Source of the DNA: Deltaproteobacteria bacterium
GTDB taxonomy: Bacteria; UBA10199; JACPAL01
Assembly (NCBI GenBank): GCA_016180845.1
Contig: JACPAK010000003.1
Span: 186,001-250,000 of the forward strand
Direction: 5' to 3'
Length of the DNA: 64,000 bases
Both the position numbers and the translations under genes were made by a program. Below are positions 27,701 to 42,700 of this stretch, piece by piece. Under the pieces are notes generated by a model. The model saw only the letters and a program-made list of their open reading frames with translations, was not told the DNA's origin and searched no databases. Position 1 is the stretch's first letter, and each line of letters opens with the position of its first letter.

Positions 27701-30700
27701 ATGACTCCAGCCAATCGAGTCGTGGGGAGCTCGAACTGAAATTAAACGGCGCCACCGATATCGGTGTACAGATCCTTCAAGATGCCACCGCGACATTCGA
27801 TCAGACCGATGACCCATTCAATCTCGCCGCGAATTTGACACCGGCGATTTGGCATGTCGATCTCGGTTTTGAAGATGGAAGATTCATCGCACCACAGACA
27901 GACGCCTTTAACGTCGACGTCCGCGCGAATCTGCCAAGGGATCTGAAGGTCTTTCAACTGACCCTGACTTACGACCCCTCGGTCATCCAGATCGATTCCC
28001 CCTCCTTCACACCGAGCGTGAGTGTCCCGAGCTCTTCCTCGACCTCTACCGCCGGCGGAAGGGAGACACTCTCACTCACAGCGAGCTACGACGGTGCGAT
28101 TGCTGCAGGAACCAACCAGCCTCTGGGTCAACTTCATTTCAATGTCCTAAACAAGACGACTGGGACCCGTTGGACGGAGTTGACCGGTGCCTCCGTTTTG
28201 ACCGTCGATGAACCGGGGTGTGGTCCGGCTGCCCCCTCACTTTGCAACGTTGAGCATCGAGAAGATCTCGTCGCGGGGCGTGGGTATGTCGATCCGCACA
28301 ACGCAAAGAACCTCGATGGGGTCTTCGGTGGCACTGACACCAATGGCGATGGGGTAATCAACGCAGATGATACGGGTGTCGTCTACTTCAGTGGTGGTGA
28401 TATCGGTGTGATCCTTGATTGTCTCAGCTTCGGAGTCGGTACCGGTCAATGCACGGCGACCCAAGGGCTCGGGGCCGACCTCGAAGGGATCGGAAACAGA
28501 CTCAATGCCGACGATATCGGCTATGGTCTCCAGGCGACTGTCGGACGATTCCAGTTCTTTGATATCGACCTCGATCCAGATCTCGTTGGTGGCACCGGAC
28601 ACTATGTCCTCTCGACCCACATGCAGGATATCCGAAACCAGGATGTGGTCTCCGGAGTTGACGTCCAGTTTTCTGTCTCCGGCTCAGCCAGAAACGATCT
28701 GACACTCGAGGTGGCTGACTTGATCGAAAACTCCCCAAATACAGGTATCGTTCCAACGTTGGATTCAAATTATTACCGTACACCTCTTGAGACAGAGTTT
28801 AGCGACACGATCACCGCAACAGTCCTCTACCGTTTTCATTACATGGTTGGTAGCACCCCGGGGGTCAATGAACTCCAGGTCACACGATCCTTTGAGGTTA
28901 TCGGATCAGGTGGCGATCTCCCTTGTGATGTTGCCGGTGACACCTGTCCTTCAGGCCGTGCCTGTATCGCAGGACGTTGTGCCGATGTGGAGTGTACTGC
29001 TGACGACCAGTGTTCCGGTGCCACACCGCGATGCGATCTCTCGACCAACAGCTGCGTCGCTGCCTGCACGGGAACCGATCTGTGGGATGGATCGCGATGC
29101 ATCGCCGCGACAGAGTGTCAGACACCACCTCGTAGTGCTGCAGCCGGTCTCTGCAGCTGCACAAACGCCGGTGAGGTTTGGGATGGAAGGCGCTGCATCC
29201 CCGCTGACGATTGCGACTCACCACCCCGCACACTGATTGGAACGATCTGTAGTTGCCCCGGTGATAGTTTCTATGATGGGACCGCCTGCGTCCCGACCAC
29301 TGAATGTCGAGGTGGCGAGGTGCTCGGCGACGCTTGCGTCTGTCCCGGCGGGATGGAGTTTTCCGGAGACGTTTGCACCGTTTCGAACAACCCTCCGACC
29401 CTTGAGATTACCCCGGTCGTGATTGAGGCGCGTGCCGGTCAGCTCACAGAATTTTCCGTGATCGGTTCCGACCTCGATGAAGACCCCGTTTTGGTCACGA
29501 TGGTCACAACGAATGAAAGTGGAATCCTTCTCCCCGATGATGTCGGTGCCACGCGGATACTCGATGAGGGTGCAACAGCCCCCAACACCTACACCTTCCG
29601 CTGGACACCAGACGTTGATCACCAAGGGAACACCTATCGGTTTGAGTTCACCGGGTCCGATGGTCGAGGAGGCAGTTCAGACCCTGCCGTCGCCACAATC
29701 GAGGTTGGTGTCCCAGCCGCAGGAGAATTGGTTAGCTTGGCACCGATCCAGTTTGCGTTGACGGAAGGGACGCCACCGACCCAAGTCAATCTCTGGGATC
29801 AGAATTGGTGGGAGAGTGATCATCCCACAGACCCCCTCGCAGCCGATGGGACCTACAATGGAGAGTTCTTCAAGGTCAGCTCGACCGGCGACAAGACAGT
29901 CACGGTCAGCATCCCGAATTCGACCGCGACACGCGCCGGAGAGGTGAATGTCACCGGGACTGTTTCCAGAGTCTATGTCGTCACGAATGTCCCCGATCTC
30001 TTCCTCCCTCCCGGTGAGGATAAGGTCGATCTCGGCTTCTTCACCTTCTTTGTCGATAGTGACGGACGTCCTGTTGATCCAACTCCCGGCTCTGTCCGAT
30101 ATAGTCACGGTGGTATACCGATCCCATCCCCCTTCAGCGGACCGACGCCACTTGAGACGGGGATCTACTACCAGACCATCCGTGTCCCGGATGAGGGATT
30201 CGATGGCGCCTCTCATACACTCGAAGTCACCGTCGTTGGACCCGGAGTGACCCCCGGTTCGGATACATTTAATGCCATTCGACCTGCTGATCCCCTCGTT
30301 GTCTCACCTGGCTCCGCCGGCATTCAACTCCCGCAAGAGACAATCGTCCCCGGAGAAAATTTTGATGTCGACGTCTATGTGAATATCTCCGATCAGCCGA
30401 ATCTCTTTGGTATTGATCTGACAGTCACCTATGAAGCCCCCGCCATTCAGTGTGCCGGTGTCGATCTCGGTTCTGACATCTCAAGCTTCAACCCCTACCG
30501 CGCCTGTGACCGAACGAGTGGGACTATCAATCTGATTACCTCGGGAATGACTGCAGAAACCGATGAGGATGGTGACGGCATCATGCATGTCGCCAGGATT
30601 CATTTTGAGTCAGACGACAACTGGCCAGAAACGGGTCGAACAGCCTTTGACATTTCCGGAACCATTAATCGTCTCGAATCCAACGTCAGTGGGAGCGCCA

Positions 30701-33700
30701 CGACCTTTGCCAGTAGTCAACCGATGGTGGTCGCTGATCATGATGGTCAGTCTGACGATGGAAGGGGAGAGATCCGATTCGATCCGATCCAATCGCTCGG
30801 TTTCTTCGCCTGGGCTGGGGAGAGTTTCTTGATCAAGGCGACCGAAATCTCCCCAGAGCTCGACGGAAACTCCCAGCTCGAGGTTCGAGTGATCGAAACA
30901 GAAAGGACAGACGTCGTCACCTATAATCGTCCACGACACAACCCCTCCTCCACACCGATCCTCACCCCGATAGGCGGCTCAGGGATTGACGTGATGAATG
31001 CGGCGCTGGGAACTTATGAGGTCAGCGCGAATGGTACCAGACTATTCAACGCAACACTTCCCGGTTTTTCCACAATCGGACCGATCGGGATCAAGGGGGC
31101 AGTGTATAGTCCTGCAGCGGTATTCAACCCGGCAACCCCTGCAGCTGGTGGTATCCGAATCGCAGCGGATGATCCGGTACTCCAGCCCCTCGTCTCTCCA
31201 AGAGGGGGCTATCAGAGGACACGCATCCGGACCTTCTGGAGGATCCCGGGAAGCGATTCAGAAATTGAATTGACAGAGAGGATGAATTGCACCGTCGCAG
31301 CGGGAAGCACAGGTCAGACCCTTCCGGCGCTTGGCCCCTGTTGGGTTGGCCCCACACCGGCCGGCGGTGGTGGCCTGATCCTCCCGACAGACCGTTCTTT
31401 TAACGTCGCTGTCAAAAATACGTCGCTTGGGGTCGATGGAATCTTCAGAATCTCATCGCCCGCTGATGCACGGCCTGTCAGTATCACCGATCTGGTCCTT
31501 TCAGTCCCGGCCGAGATTACCTCGACAAACGATCCGACCACCCCTCTCGCGGCGATGAGCAGCACTGCCTTGGGAGTCACCTCTTTGAACGCAGAGGTTG
31601 GAAATGTGCTGCGGCAATACCAGCAGAGGGTTCCGATCACCGCATGGGCGATCACCACGGAGGAAGGCGGCGTTCATAAGAAAATGATGATCACCGATAT
31701 CATTGCCCGTGACCTCTCTGTCACTGGAGATACCGATGCGATCGGAATTATCGCAGACTGTGATCCTGGGGCACCCGATTATCTCTGTATCGAGGCGGTT
31801 CAAAATGGCACCGCCTATCTCGAAACGACCTTCGGCGGCGTCCCTGTCCGTCAAGAGGTGATCGTCGATATCCCGACACCGGCATTTAGTGTGACCGGTT
31901 GTAACGATCTCGCGGCAAGTGCAGTAGATATCGCAAGAGAGGCGCTCGAACTATCGACCGTAACGACCCTTGAGATCACACGCGACAATGGCACACCGGT
32001 CGATGTCACCTGTACAGTTGAAGAGGGGGGAGACTTCGTCGGGCTCGTCAGTGATGCTGGAAGTTTTGTCACGACAGGCGAAGAGGGCCCCTGCAATCTG
32101 AAAGTGAAATCCCCTCTCGCTTCATTCGGTTCATTCAAGGTCAAGATCGATCCCGACGGGTTCCTTGGGATCCCTGTCCAGTATTGTGAGCGGGATGTTG
32201 TCACCCTCTCCGACCTGAACTTCCTGCTCTATGAAGATTTTGATGGCCCGTTTGCCTCCGCGATGATGGAGATCGGCAACAAACTCTCGCAGGTCGAGGC
32301 GAGGGCAGACACCTATCAACAGGGACGTTTGATCGCCCACGCGATCTGGTCAGATGGTGAATCACGCGGGATGAGGGACTACCTGACGCTCGACAGGTTC
32401 ACATCAGCCCCTGCCGTGGCTGATATCGCAACAACGTCGTTTACCGGTAGCAGCGGGTGGCCAAACGGTTATCGGCTTGTCCCACAGAATCCCGGTGACT
32501 ACCGCTATGAGAGGAGTTTCGAGGAAGGAGAAGTGGTCACCCCCTTCACCTCATCGATCGATGTCGTCGTCGAGGAGAGACCGATTGATATCACCGAGAT
32601 CGTTCTTTCCGGCCGGGGTGCTGAAATCAATAACGGAGATATCTCACGCGGCGGCGAGTTCTTTGATGGGACCTTCAGCGGATTAGCAGGTCAAGGAGCC
32701 AGGTTGAGGGCTGTCGCTACATTCAAAGACCGGACCCGATTTGACCTGATGAACGAGAGTGGGGTCCAGATTTTCAGTGACTTTCTCGAATTGACCGCGG
32801 CCGAGAAATGGTTCCCCGGTCTCGATGACAGCCGACCCACCCCACTTCCGAGGGCAATCGACTTTGTCACGCCGATCGATGGAGATTTCGGTCGATCAAC
32901 ACGTGGCGAACTCCAGCTAAACCTGAACGGCGCCACCGATATCGGGGTTCTGATCCCGGATCAGGATGCCATCTCTGGTCAGGATTCCGATGGAAATACA
33001 CTTGTAGCCTTCAGTCAAACCGATGTGGAAAAGTTCAACCTCGCCGCAAACCTTTTGGCTGACGAGTGGCAGGTCGACCTCGGTGACGCGAACGGACGAT
33101 TTATTGCGGTCCAGAGTGGCAGCAGCTTTATGGTCCCGGTCCGTGTGAACATCCCCGCCGGAAACGACCTGAGGGTCATGCAATTGACCCTCTACTATGA
33201 CACGCGTGTCATCCGCGTAACAGATCCGGTCTTTACCTCATCTGTGACCGATCCCTCTTCCTATTCAACGATTCCGCCGGCATCCGGAAGTTTCATCGAA
33301 ACATTACTGGTCACGGCAAACTACAGACTCGGCGCCGGCAATGATCTATCGTTGGGGACACTGCATTTCACCCCGGTGAAAGATGCGGTTGGTCCCCGAT
33401 GGACAACGCTGACCGGCCAAGCGATCCTGACCGACTCCTCCCGGACAGAACATACCGATGCTGATCTCCCCGCAGGGAGGGGATTTGTCGATCCGCATAG
33501 TGCCCCGAATCTCGATGGAGGACCACCCAGCGGTGACGGCACCGTCTTCAGTGGCCCCGATATTGTCGTGATCCTCGATTGTCTCGATCCGACAACACCT
33601 GCTGAACGATGCACGTCAGCTCAACGAACCGACGCGAACTTGAATCAGGACGACGGACTGAAGGCCTCCGATCTCGGATATGGATTGCAAGCGACCGTGG

Positions 33701-36700
33701 GACGATTCCACTTCCCCGAAATCGATCTCGATCCAAATCCCGATGACGACCCGACTACCGACGACACCGGTCACTACACCCTGAGCACCCATCTCAAAGA
33801 TGTACGCAATAGTGATGTCACAAGCGGTGTCGATATCGCCTTCACCGCCCGCGCCGGACACCCGGAAAACAGTGTAAGTCTTGGGAGCTCTGAGATCTCG
33901 ACCCCCAATAGACTCACTAATTTCTACGAAACTACCTTTTCGACAGACTATAATGATACCATCACCGTCGACGTCGCCTACACCTTCCACTACCGTGTGG
34001 GTCCCGAGACACGCGATAACCTCGTCACCTTCACAAAGAGCTTCGAGGTGGAAGGCCCCAGGGGTGATCTCCCTTGTGATGAGGCCGGGGATACCTGCCC
34101 CTCAGGTCGCGCCTGTATCGCAGGTCGTTGTGCCGATGTTGCATGCACCGCTGACGACCAATGTTCCGCAGAAACACCGCGATGCGATCTCTCGACCAAC
34201 AGCTGCGTCGCCGCTTGCAGTGGAACTAATTTGTGGGATGGAAGTCAATGTATCGCCGCAACAGAGTGTCAGACACCACCTCGTACCGCTGCGGGAGGTC
34301 TTTGCAGATGTACCGACACCGGTGAGGTCTGGGATGGGACAAATTGTATTGCCACTGATGCCTGTGATGCACCTCGTTCTGTCGTCGGGACTCTCTGTGT
34401 CTGCCCTAGTGACCAGTTCTGGGATGGAACGAGTGGCTGCGTATCCGAAACAAGTTGTACCGATGACGGTGGAACAGTCGTCGGGGATCATTGCGACTGC
34501 CCCGGCGATCAGGTTTGGGATCGAACGGAATGTGTGCTGCCGAACATCTCACCAACCTTCATGGAACCGACACAACTCCGTTACGACGTCTCCTTGCAAG
34601 ACGCGGTCACCTTCACCGTTCGGGCGACCGATTCGAATGGGGACAGGGTAAGTCTCTCGCGCATCGACACCGACCTGCTGATCCCCGCAGGCCCCGAAGA
34701 CGCCTTTAGACTGATCGATCCGGATCCTGAGGGTCGTTCGGATCATGGAACATTCTCCTGGACACCGACCGATGCCGCCACTCATGTGGGACCGCACACC
34801 GTCCGATTCTCGGCCCAAGACCTGCGTGCCGATGGCTCGGCTCGAGGAACGCCGACAACACTCGAGGTCACGATCGATGTCGATAATGGCGTGATCCCCG
34901 GTGAAGGGGTCACTGGCGCGCATATCGTTTTTACCCCGACAAGGACACCCGCCGATCCCAATCTGAACCCCAGCCTCTGGGAGGGGATCTGGTGGGAAGA
35001 GACAGGGGAAGGAGACCCTGTCGGAATCTATTCCGGAAAAATCTTTGACCTGGGCTTCCCGGGAACGGAGTCGATCTCAGCCAAGGCAAACGGTGGGACG
35101 ACGTTCGAGTCTAATTCACTGAATGTTACCGTCGCCACGGAGGCCAAACGAGGAAAGCTGATCCTCGCACGTCCCGAGGTCTATCCTGAGAATCCCCCGG
35201 CAACTTCCTCGGTCCAGGCGTTCGCGCTGGTAACCGATGACTTTGGGAGACCGTATCGAGGAACAAGGGTCATCAGCGCGGGTGCCGACGGTGGCCATGG
35301 CTCTGTCACCCTCACCGCAACAGACTACCCCGGCATCTTCTCCGGTACCCTGACACTGACAGGATTTCCGGAGGCGGGCGAGGACGACGAAACGATATCG
35401 GTCCGACTGCTCGACGGCACAACAAAACTGACGAGTATCACCAACCCCGCCACGACCGAAAGCCAGTCTCTTGTTTTGAAACAAATCGTCTCACCACTGA
35501 CACTCGACTCCGGTCAGATCGGGATGGAGCTCCCGACCCGTTCGTACGCCGCGGGAGAGAGTTTCAATGTCCCGATCACCGTCGATACCGCCGGTCATGG
35601 GGTGATCTCTGCAACGATCGATTTTACCTATAACTCCAATGCGCTGGAGCTTGTCCCTGCCGCGGATGGTTATATGATCAGTGTCGCCTCGGGATTTGAC
35701 CCGATTGCAAACCCGGCACCCCCTCCTCTCTCTGACTCTGCCTCGGTGGCGCTCGTCGCCGCATCGGCAGCGAACCAACTGACCACTGGTGGCACCCTCA
35801 TGACGCTCCACTTCCGCGTGAAATCGGGAGAACTCCCACCTTCGATCGCCTTCTCCGCCAATGCGAGGAGGGGATTCAAATACTTGGATCCGTCATCAGG
35901 AGAGGAGATCGATATTTCAACGGGGGCTGGGGCTGATCTCCGAGTCGCCGATCGGACCGGTTATGTCACTGGCCAGACCTCAGGGACGATGAGTCTCATC
36001 AACACCGAACTTCGTGAGATCTTCGCCTATGCCAGGGATTCTGAACTGACCAGTTCCTCGATTAGCTCCCTCATGGCCGCCCTCCCGAACAGCATGAAGC
36101 GGACCTCCGTGGCGATCTACAAGGTCCAGAACAATGGGCTTCTCAGCACAGTCCCGACGAGCTCTGCAACCTGCACCAGTGCGAATGGAGGAGTGAACGC
36201 AACAAACTGCGGCACCATCACCGCCAATAATGTCAGCGGACGGACCGATACACTGACGGTCAGTTACAGCGAGGGCGGAATCACCAAAACGAACTCGAAC
36301 CTCCAGATCCGAAACGAGCGTATTTCAAACTCCTCTGATCTGAGTGATCAAGAAATCACCCTCGATGCAGATCTCGATCTCACGCTGAACCCTGCGACCC
36401 GTATCTACGAAGCGACTCTGAATAAACTCAACCCACTCGGGATCTACCCGAAGGTCCACCTCTATGTCTCCTGGCAGGAAGATACGGGCGACCCACGACT
36501 CGATCTGACCGAGTATGCCAAAACCCAATTTGTCTCCAGAAGCCCGACAATCTGCTCGGTCAGCGGTGGGATTGTTCGGATCATCGCGGACAGAGGGACC
36601 TGCGTGATCAGGGTCTTCGGAAGGGCGGTGCCCGATGTCGTGCTGACTGTCTCCGGAATGCCAGATTCATCACCATTCACACCACAGTTAAGCGTCCCGG

Positions 36701-39700
36701 CCCATGTCACGATGCAATCGGTTGCCTCGCCAGTCACGCTCGGAACCCCTGATAACATCGATCAGACCACAACAGCTCAGGCCCAGGTCTTGAATACCTT
36801 TACGCATCTCTCCGATCGGGCACCCGTCACCGTCACGGCGGTCACGAGCAGTGGACGGTTTGATATCACCGAAGAACTTCGCTCCAGCAGAAGTCTCACG
36901 GTCGAGAATCCAAATATCGCAGACTTTACCTCAGCCACATCGACCCTGCTCACCCCGCGAACAACAGGGGTCTATACGGATCAACATGTCAGAGCGATAA
37001 TCGGCGGGACGCTATACACGGCCAATTTCAATCTCGATATCAATGCCCCACCAACAACACTGACCGGTTGCGTCCCGATTGCGCGAAGTGAAGAAGACGC
37101 CGCCCATACGATCCGGGGATTGAATCCCTCGACAAGCCTCAGTGTCACCTATTCCGGGGGGACTGTTCCGACAGCCAATATCCGGTTCATCGTTCAAGAA
37201 GGGGCCGACCTGATCAAGACAAGGACGGTCACAAATCCGGATGGGACGACGACAACCCTTCTTCAGGATTCCAATGTCGTCGAATCTGCCGGTGGTGACA
37301 GTGGTGGTCCGGTCACGATCCTGCTCGATGTCGCTTACCTCGGCCTGCCGGATCAGACCTGTCACCTCTTTGTGACGACACTGACCGAGCTCTCACTACA
37401 AACCTACGAGGACTATGACCCGGCGATTGATCTCCCCCATTATACAGCAGCCGATGGACTCTTCCCGACCGATGCGGTCTCCTCCTCTACAATCTCCTTT
37501 ATCGAAGGGCAGACGAATCAGCGGCAGAGACTCCGAGTCGTTGTCGAGGGGAGCTGGACTGATGGGACGAGAAGTTATCTCGGACCAAACGAACTAACGC
37601 TCCTTGAGACCTCATTAGCCCCACCAAGCGCCGCGACATACACCGTCTCCTCTCCCCCGCCAGTCCCTGCGGATCACCCATCTCATTGGCCCGATAGTTT
37701 CAGACTGACCGCGGGAACAGGATCGGAGAGCGGTGATCTCTCAGTCCAGATCAATCCCCCAGCGGTCGGATCGAGACTCGAGTCATCACGACTGATCACA
37801 ATCAATCCGGCTCCCATCTTGTTTAACCCGGCAGGAACGATTGTGCGTGGGAGCCACAGCTCGATCGGTAACGATCTGGAACAAGGGATTAACAATGATG
37901 AGATCGAAATTCTCAATGGCGACTCCCCCTTCGACGCCACACTGATGACCTACAGGGGTGATTCCCATTTCGTGACCGTTATCGGCCAGTTCACCGACGG
38001 GACGCGCATGAAACTGACAGGTCCGGGTGGTAATGTCGCCGAGCGATCTCTGCTCGACTTCGGCACCACAGACAACCCGATAGACGAGATCGAGATGCCG
38101 CGAATGTCCGGAAGAACAACCTTGAGTCCCGTTATTGAGGCCTACAGCAACCGCTTTGGAGAGATCAGTGCCAGTGGCAATGGCGCCGTCTCGATCCCAC
38201 TCCTGGTCAAGAACACCGGCTCTTCACTGCTTAAAAATCCGGACGGCACGGACCGAGGGTATCGGCTCGCGGTCAACCTCCAGCCTCGTGAGGGGGATCT
38301 TGATATCGGCCCGACCACGGGGCGATTCATCCCGGTCCTCGTACCCGGAGAAACAAATCCCCCACTCACCTTAAGACTCAACGCCGGCTCAGCCGAATTA
38401 AACACATTCGGGATTTCGTTGACCTACGACCCGCGTGTCCTGAAATTCAACCTCGCAGGGGCTTCATGGGCCGCCAGCATGAACGGCACCATCAACTCTG
38501 TCAGAACAGCGGACGTTAATACGGAGTGCAATCAAGCGACCGACAGCTCCTGCAATCTCCTCATCAGCGGCTCTGCAGGACCGGGTAAAACCGGGTTCGT
38601 TGAGATCATCACAGTCCCGATCCTTTCCGCCTCGAAGGGTGCTGAAAATCCCTGGTTTGAAATGACGGGAAGGGTCACAATTGTCGGCCGATCCGGAGGC
38701 TCAAACATCTACGTCAGTAACAATGCCGAGGTCATGGCTGCGAGGGGGCATGTGGACCCGGGTGGGATCAAAAATTACGCGAATGGACCGGGAGAGACAG
38801 CAGCTGTCTTCAACCCCTATGATATTGCGGCCCTCAAGGTGGATGCCGGCCTGAATCCGATCACCGAGATCACGATACCTCTGGCCGATCGCTATCCGGG
38901 GGCGCCGATCTCAGAATCTCTCGGTGATTATAATGGTAACGGGACGAACGGCTTTGACGTGAGCCTGGCCCTGCAGATCGACGCCCGCGCCTTCCATTTC
39001 ACCTACCTGACACTGGAACCGACAACGACATTGGGTCAATACACCTTCAAGGCACGTCTCTTTAATAAGGATGGACTCCCCGTCTGTGTCCGGGAGGTCG
39101 GATTCTCCGTCGCCGATCCTGGCCCCGACGGGAATGAGATTACATTTGCCCAACCAACACCAACCACCTGCACACCGACAGCAGAGGTCTACGAGTCATC
39201 TGTGACTTTCAAGTACGACTCCACGCCGACCCTGCAGGCACGCGTCACGACAGGAACCGCAACTGGCGATAATGTCGTTGCGGTCACGGGGCAATTCAAT
39301 GTGCGCGGAACCGACGGCCGGCCGCTATGTACCGCTGATACTCAATGCAGCACCGGTGAAACCTGCCAGTCGGGCCAGTGTGCGCCGGAGGAATGCCGGG
39401 ACATCACCTGTCTCGGAACCGAATGTGCGTTGATAGGAGGAATTGGAGCTTGTGTGCCAGACTGCACCGATCCGACGAGGCCGGTTTATGATCCAACCAC
39501 CGGTAGCTGCTGCAATGCCTTACTGGCCGCTTGTCAGCCTGTCACCTGTCCGAACGAATCCCTTCCACTCGCCGATGGGAGCTGCGCCGCTGCCCGCCGA
39601 TGCGATAGCAATGCCGACTGCAGACCCCCTGCCGATCAAATCTGTCTCTCCGGTGTCTGCACCGCAGGAACGACGGGCGGGACTTGTAACAACGACGCTG

Positions 39701-42700
39701 AATGCGCTGCCGGGGAAGATTGTGGAGACGACCGGATCTGCAGACCTGCCGTTCTTACCTGTACTACTCCTGCCTGCGCCGAGGGCCAGACCTGTGTGAC
39801 CTCCACAGGGCGTTGCTCCGCCGATAGCGATGGTGATGGAATCCTGAATGATGGTGATGGAAGCGGCACTGTCGGTGATAACAAATGCACCGGTGGAGAG
39901 GTTGATAACTGTGATGACAACTGTGTCAACGAGCCGAATCCTGGCCAGAATGATGCGAATGACAATGGGATCGGAGACGATTGCGATCCTTCTCCTTTCC
40001 CTCTCAGTCTGGTCGTGGAGGGGGCGGATGTCGAATTCGCACCGGCCGATGGATCACCCGGTCGCGCCAGCGGAATTGTTGATCAGACAGAGGTACGCGA
40101 TGGTCTCTACGAATCAACGATCCATTCGCTGTTGTCTGCGATCTCGGATGGCTCGATCATTGCGCGGGCGATGGTCGATGGGACTGCCGCATCGGAAGAT
40201 TCGCATTCGTTTGCCGTCACTGCCGGCAGTGGGAACCGACTTGACCTCTTCCTGAACAAGCAGCGTGTCGCCTTGAATACAAAGCCTGTTGATACAAGCC
40301 CCGTCGTCGAAGCGTACGCCATGGTAACTAATAGTCGTGGCAGCACCGTCCCGACCGGAAATGTCTCATTCCGACTCTTCTACGGAGCTACGGCGATCGG
40401 CCCCTTGTCCACCGTTGCTATTGATGCGACCGGTGTTGCGCATGCAACGATCACGGTTCCTCCCGATCAGTTTGTCCTTGGAGCGACACGTCTGCTGACG
40501 GTTCGTGCCTCATCCGATCAGACAAGCGATGCCGATGAGAAAAACTTTATCACAATGCCGGGCCCCGCCTCCTTCTCTCCTGTCGCCGGAATGGTCTGGG
40601 CCGAGGTCCCGAATCGCGAGATGGTCGAGGGAGAGACATTGACCGTGATTGTGAAGACGAATGTTCCTGCAGCGCTGGAGAGATACGATGTCCGTCTGAA
40701 TTACGATGCGGCAAAACTAACCGCCTCCAACGCAGCACTGCCGCCAACAGCGACCGGTTCCGCCGTGATTAATGCGGCCAGCGCGACACCGAATGTCTAC
40801 TTCCTCGCCTCGAATGCAAGCGGTACCGAGGTCGAGATCGGCCGGGTCGATTTTACCGTCGGCCCGATTACCGGGGATCACGATAGTGATGGTCAACCAA
40901 GCGCGAGCTCTGCATTCTCCATCACATTAGCACCGAATGTCGGTTACGCCGGCGGAACGATCTCATCGGCTGGTTCAACCTACGTCTGGGACGGTGATTC
41001 ATCCGCCGTCGCAAGCACCGGTCAGGTCACACTGATCTCCCGCAGGATCGAAGGGGCGTTTGCGACGGTGACTCCGCAACAGCTCCTGAACAAATCGAGG
41101 CTGCTCGGAGCTTCTGGGTATGAATCAGGCGAGGTCAGGATCCGACGCCTCTGGAATATCACCGAATCACCGCTCGATCCGACCGTCACAACACTCGCCC
41201 CCTCCGACGGATTGACGCTGAATATCTCCGGTGTCGCAGGATTGACGGTACCGGCGGCCACAGCAGCCACAAACCCGGGGAGATTTACGATCAGCACCTT
41301 CGACGCCTCCGGTGAGGCAACATTGACGGTCCGACGAGGGACAACATCCTTAAGTAACCCGGTCAAGGTCAACGTCCTGAGGCTTGAATCGATCGAGCTT
41401 GCGCTGGAGGATGCAAATCTCGAAACCCTCCCTGCCGAATTGGGTGGTGGCTCACAATCGACCGCTGCCAACGTTATCGGCATCTTTACGGGGGGGGTCA
41501 GGCATGACCTGACCACGGATGTTTTGGCACGCACCGGCGTATCCTCACATTTCGTCTTCAGCAGTGCCGGTTTTGAAAACGTCGCCGGGGGACGAATCCG
41601 AGGGACCGGCTCCGTTAACATATCAGGGGCACTCGTCTCCATCGCAGGTCTGCCGGCCGGTTCGAGTCTGATCCAGGATACGACCCATACCTTGAGCTAC
41701 ACCCCGACCTCCCTTTTGGACCTGAATCATGACGATCCCTTTGAGATCGTGATCCCGGCCCGAACCATCCTGTCTTCCTTGACACCAGAGACGATCAACT
41801 CCTCAAACCTGACAGAGGCGAACAACATGAACGCCCAGGCACAGGTCGCAAGTATCTTCACGAGGGTCGGCCAGACGACGACAGCAAAGGTCTATGCGAA
41901 CTTAAATGACGGCGAACGATTCGACATCACCTCGAGATTCGATTCCAACGCCCCGGACGGTAATAATAGCCTCTGGTCCGAGGATAGCTCGATCGTTTCT
42001 GCCGGTGGAACGACTCAGACAACAATCACGGCAGCCGGGAGCGGAGAGACAAAGGTCAAGGCAAAATGGTCAGGTCTGACTGACGAACAGGATGTCCGTG
42101 TCGAATTTGCACCGCCAAGCCAGACGCAGATCTGGATCCAGCAGCAGGCAGGTCAGCCGTATATCCTCGCAGGTTCAGAGACCACCGTAGCACTTCGAGG
42201 AGACGAGATCACAACGACACTACGGGGTCTCCCACAGACAGTGCCTTACAGGGTTGTTGGGAACATGGGGAGCGGCACCTGTTCCGTCGATGCGACGACC
42301 GGATCTGTCAGTGGTGCCGATTGCATCGACCTCGTCTCGAATGGCGCAACGACCAGCTGGACACTGGTCGGCGGGAATGATGTCGCGAACTTTGACACCG
42401 CGGCACAGGTATTAAGTTCGAGGAGAACCGCGGCCGACGGACTTGAAGGGGCCGGATCGGGACAATATAATCTGACCGTCTCGCTCTGGCCGGATCAGAC
42501 AACGCCGTTCACTGTTCGTGTCATAACTTACGATGAAGTAACTTTAAGAAGCCTCGAGACCTACACACCGGAAGGCGAGGAACCGGTGACTGAAACAGAA
42601 CTCTCGAAGATCGAGAATAGCACGCACCACCAGCAGGCGAACCTCTCGATCCTGGTTGGATTCACCGATACCTCACCCGCGGTCGAGGCCTCGCAATACA

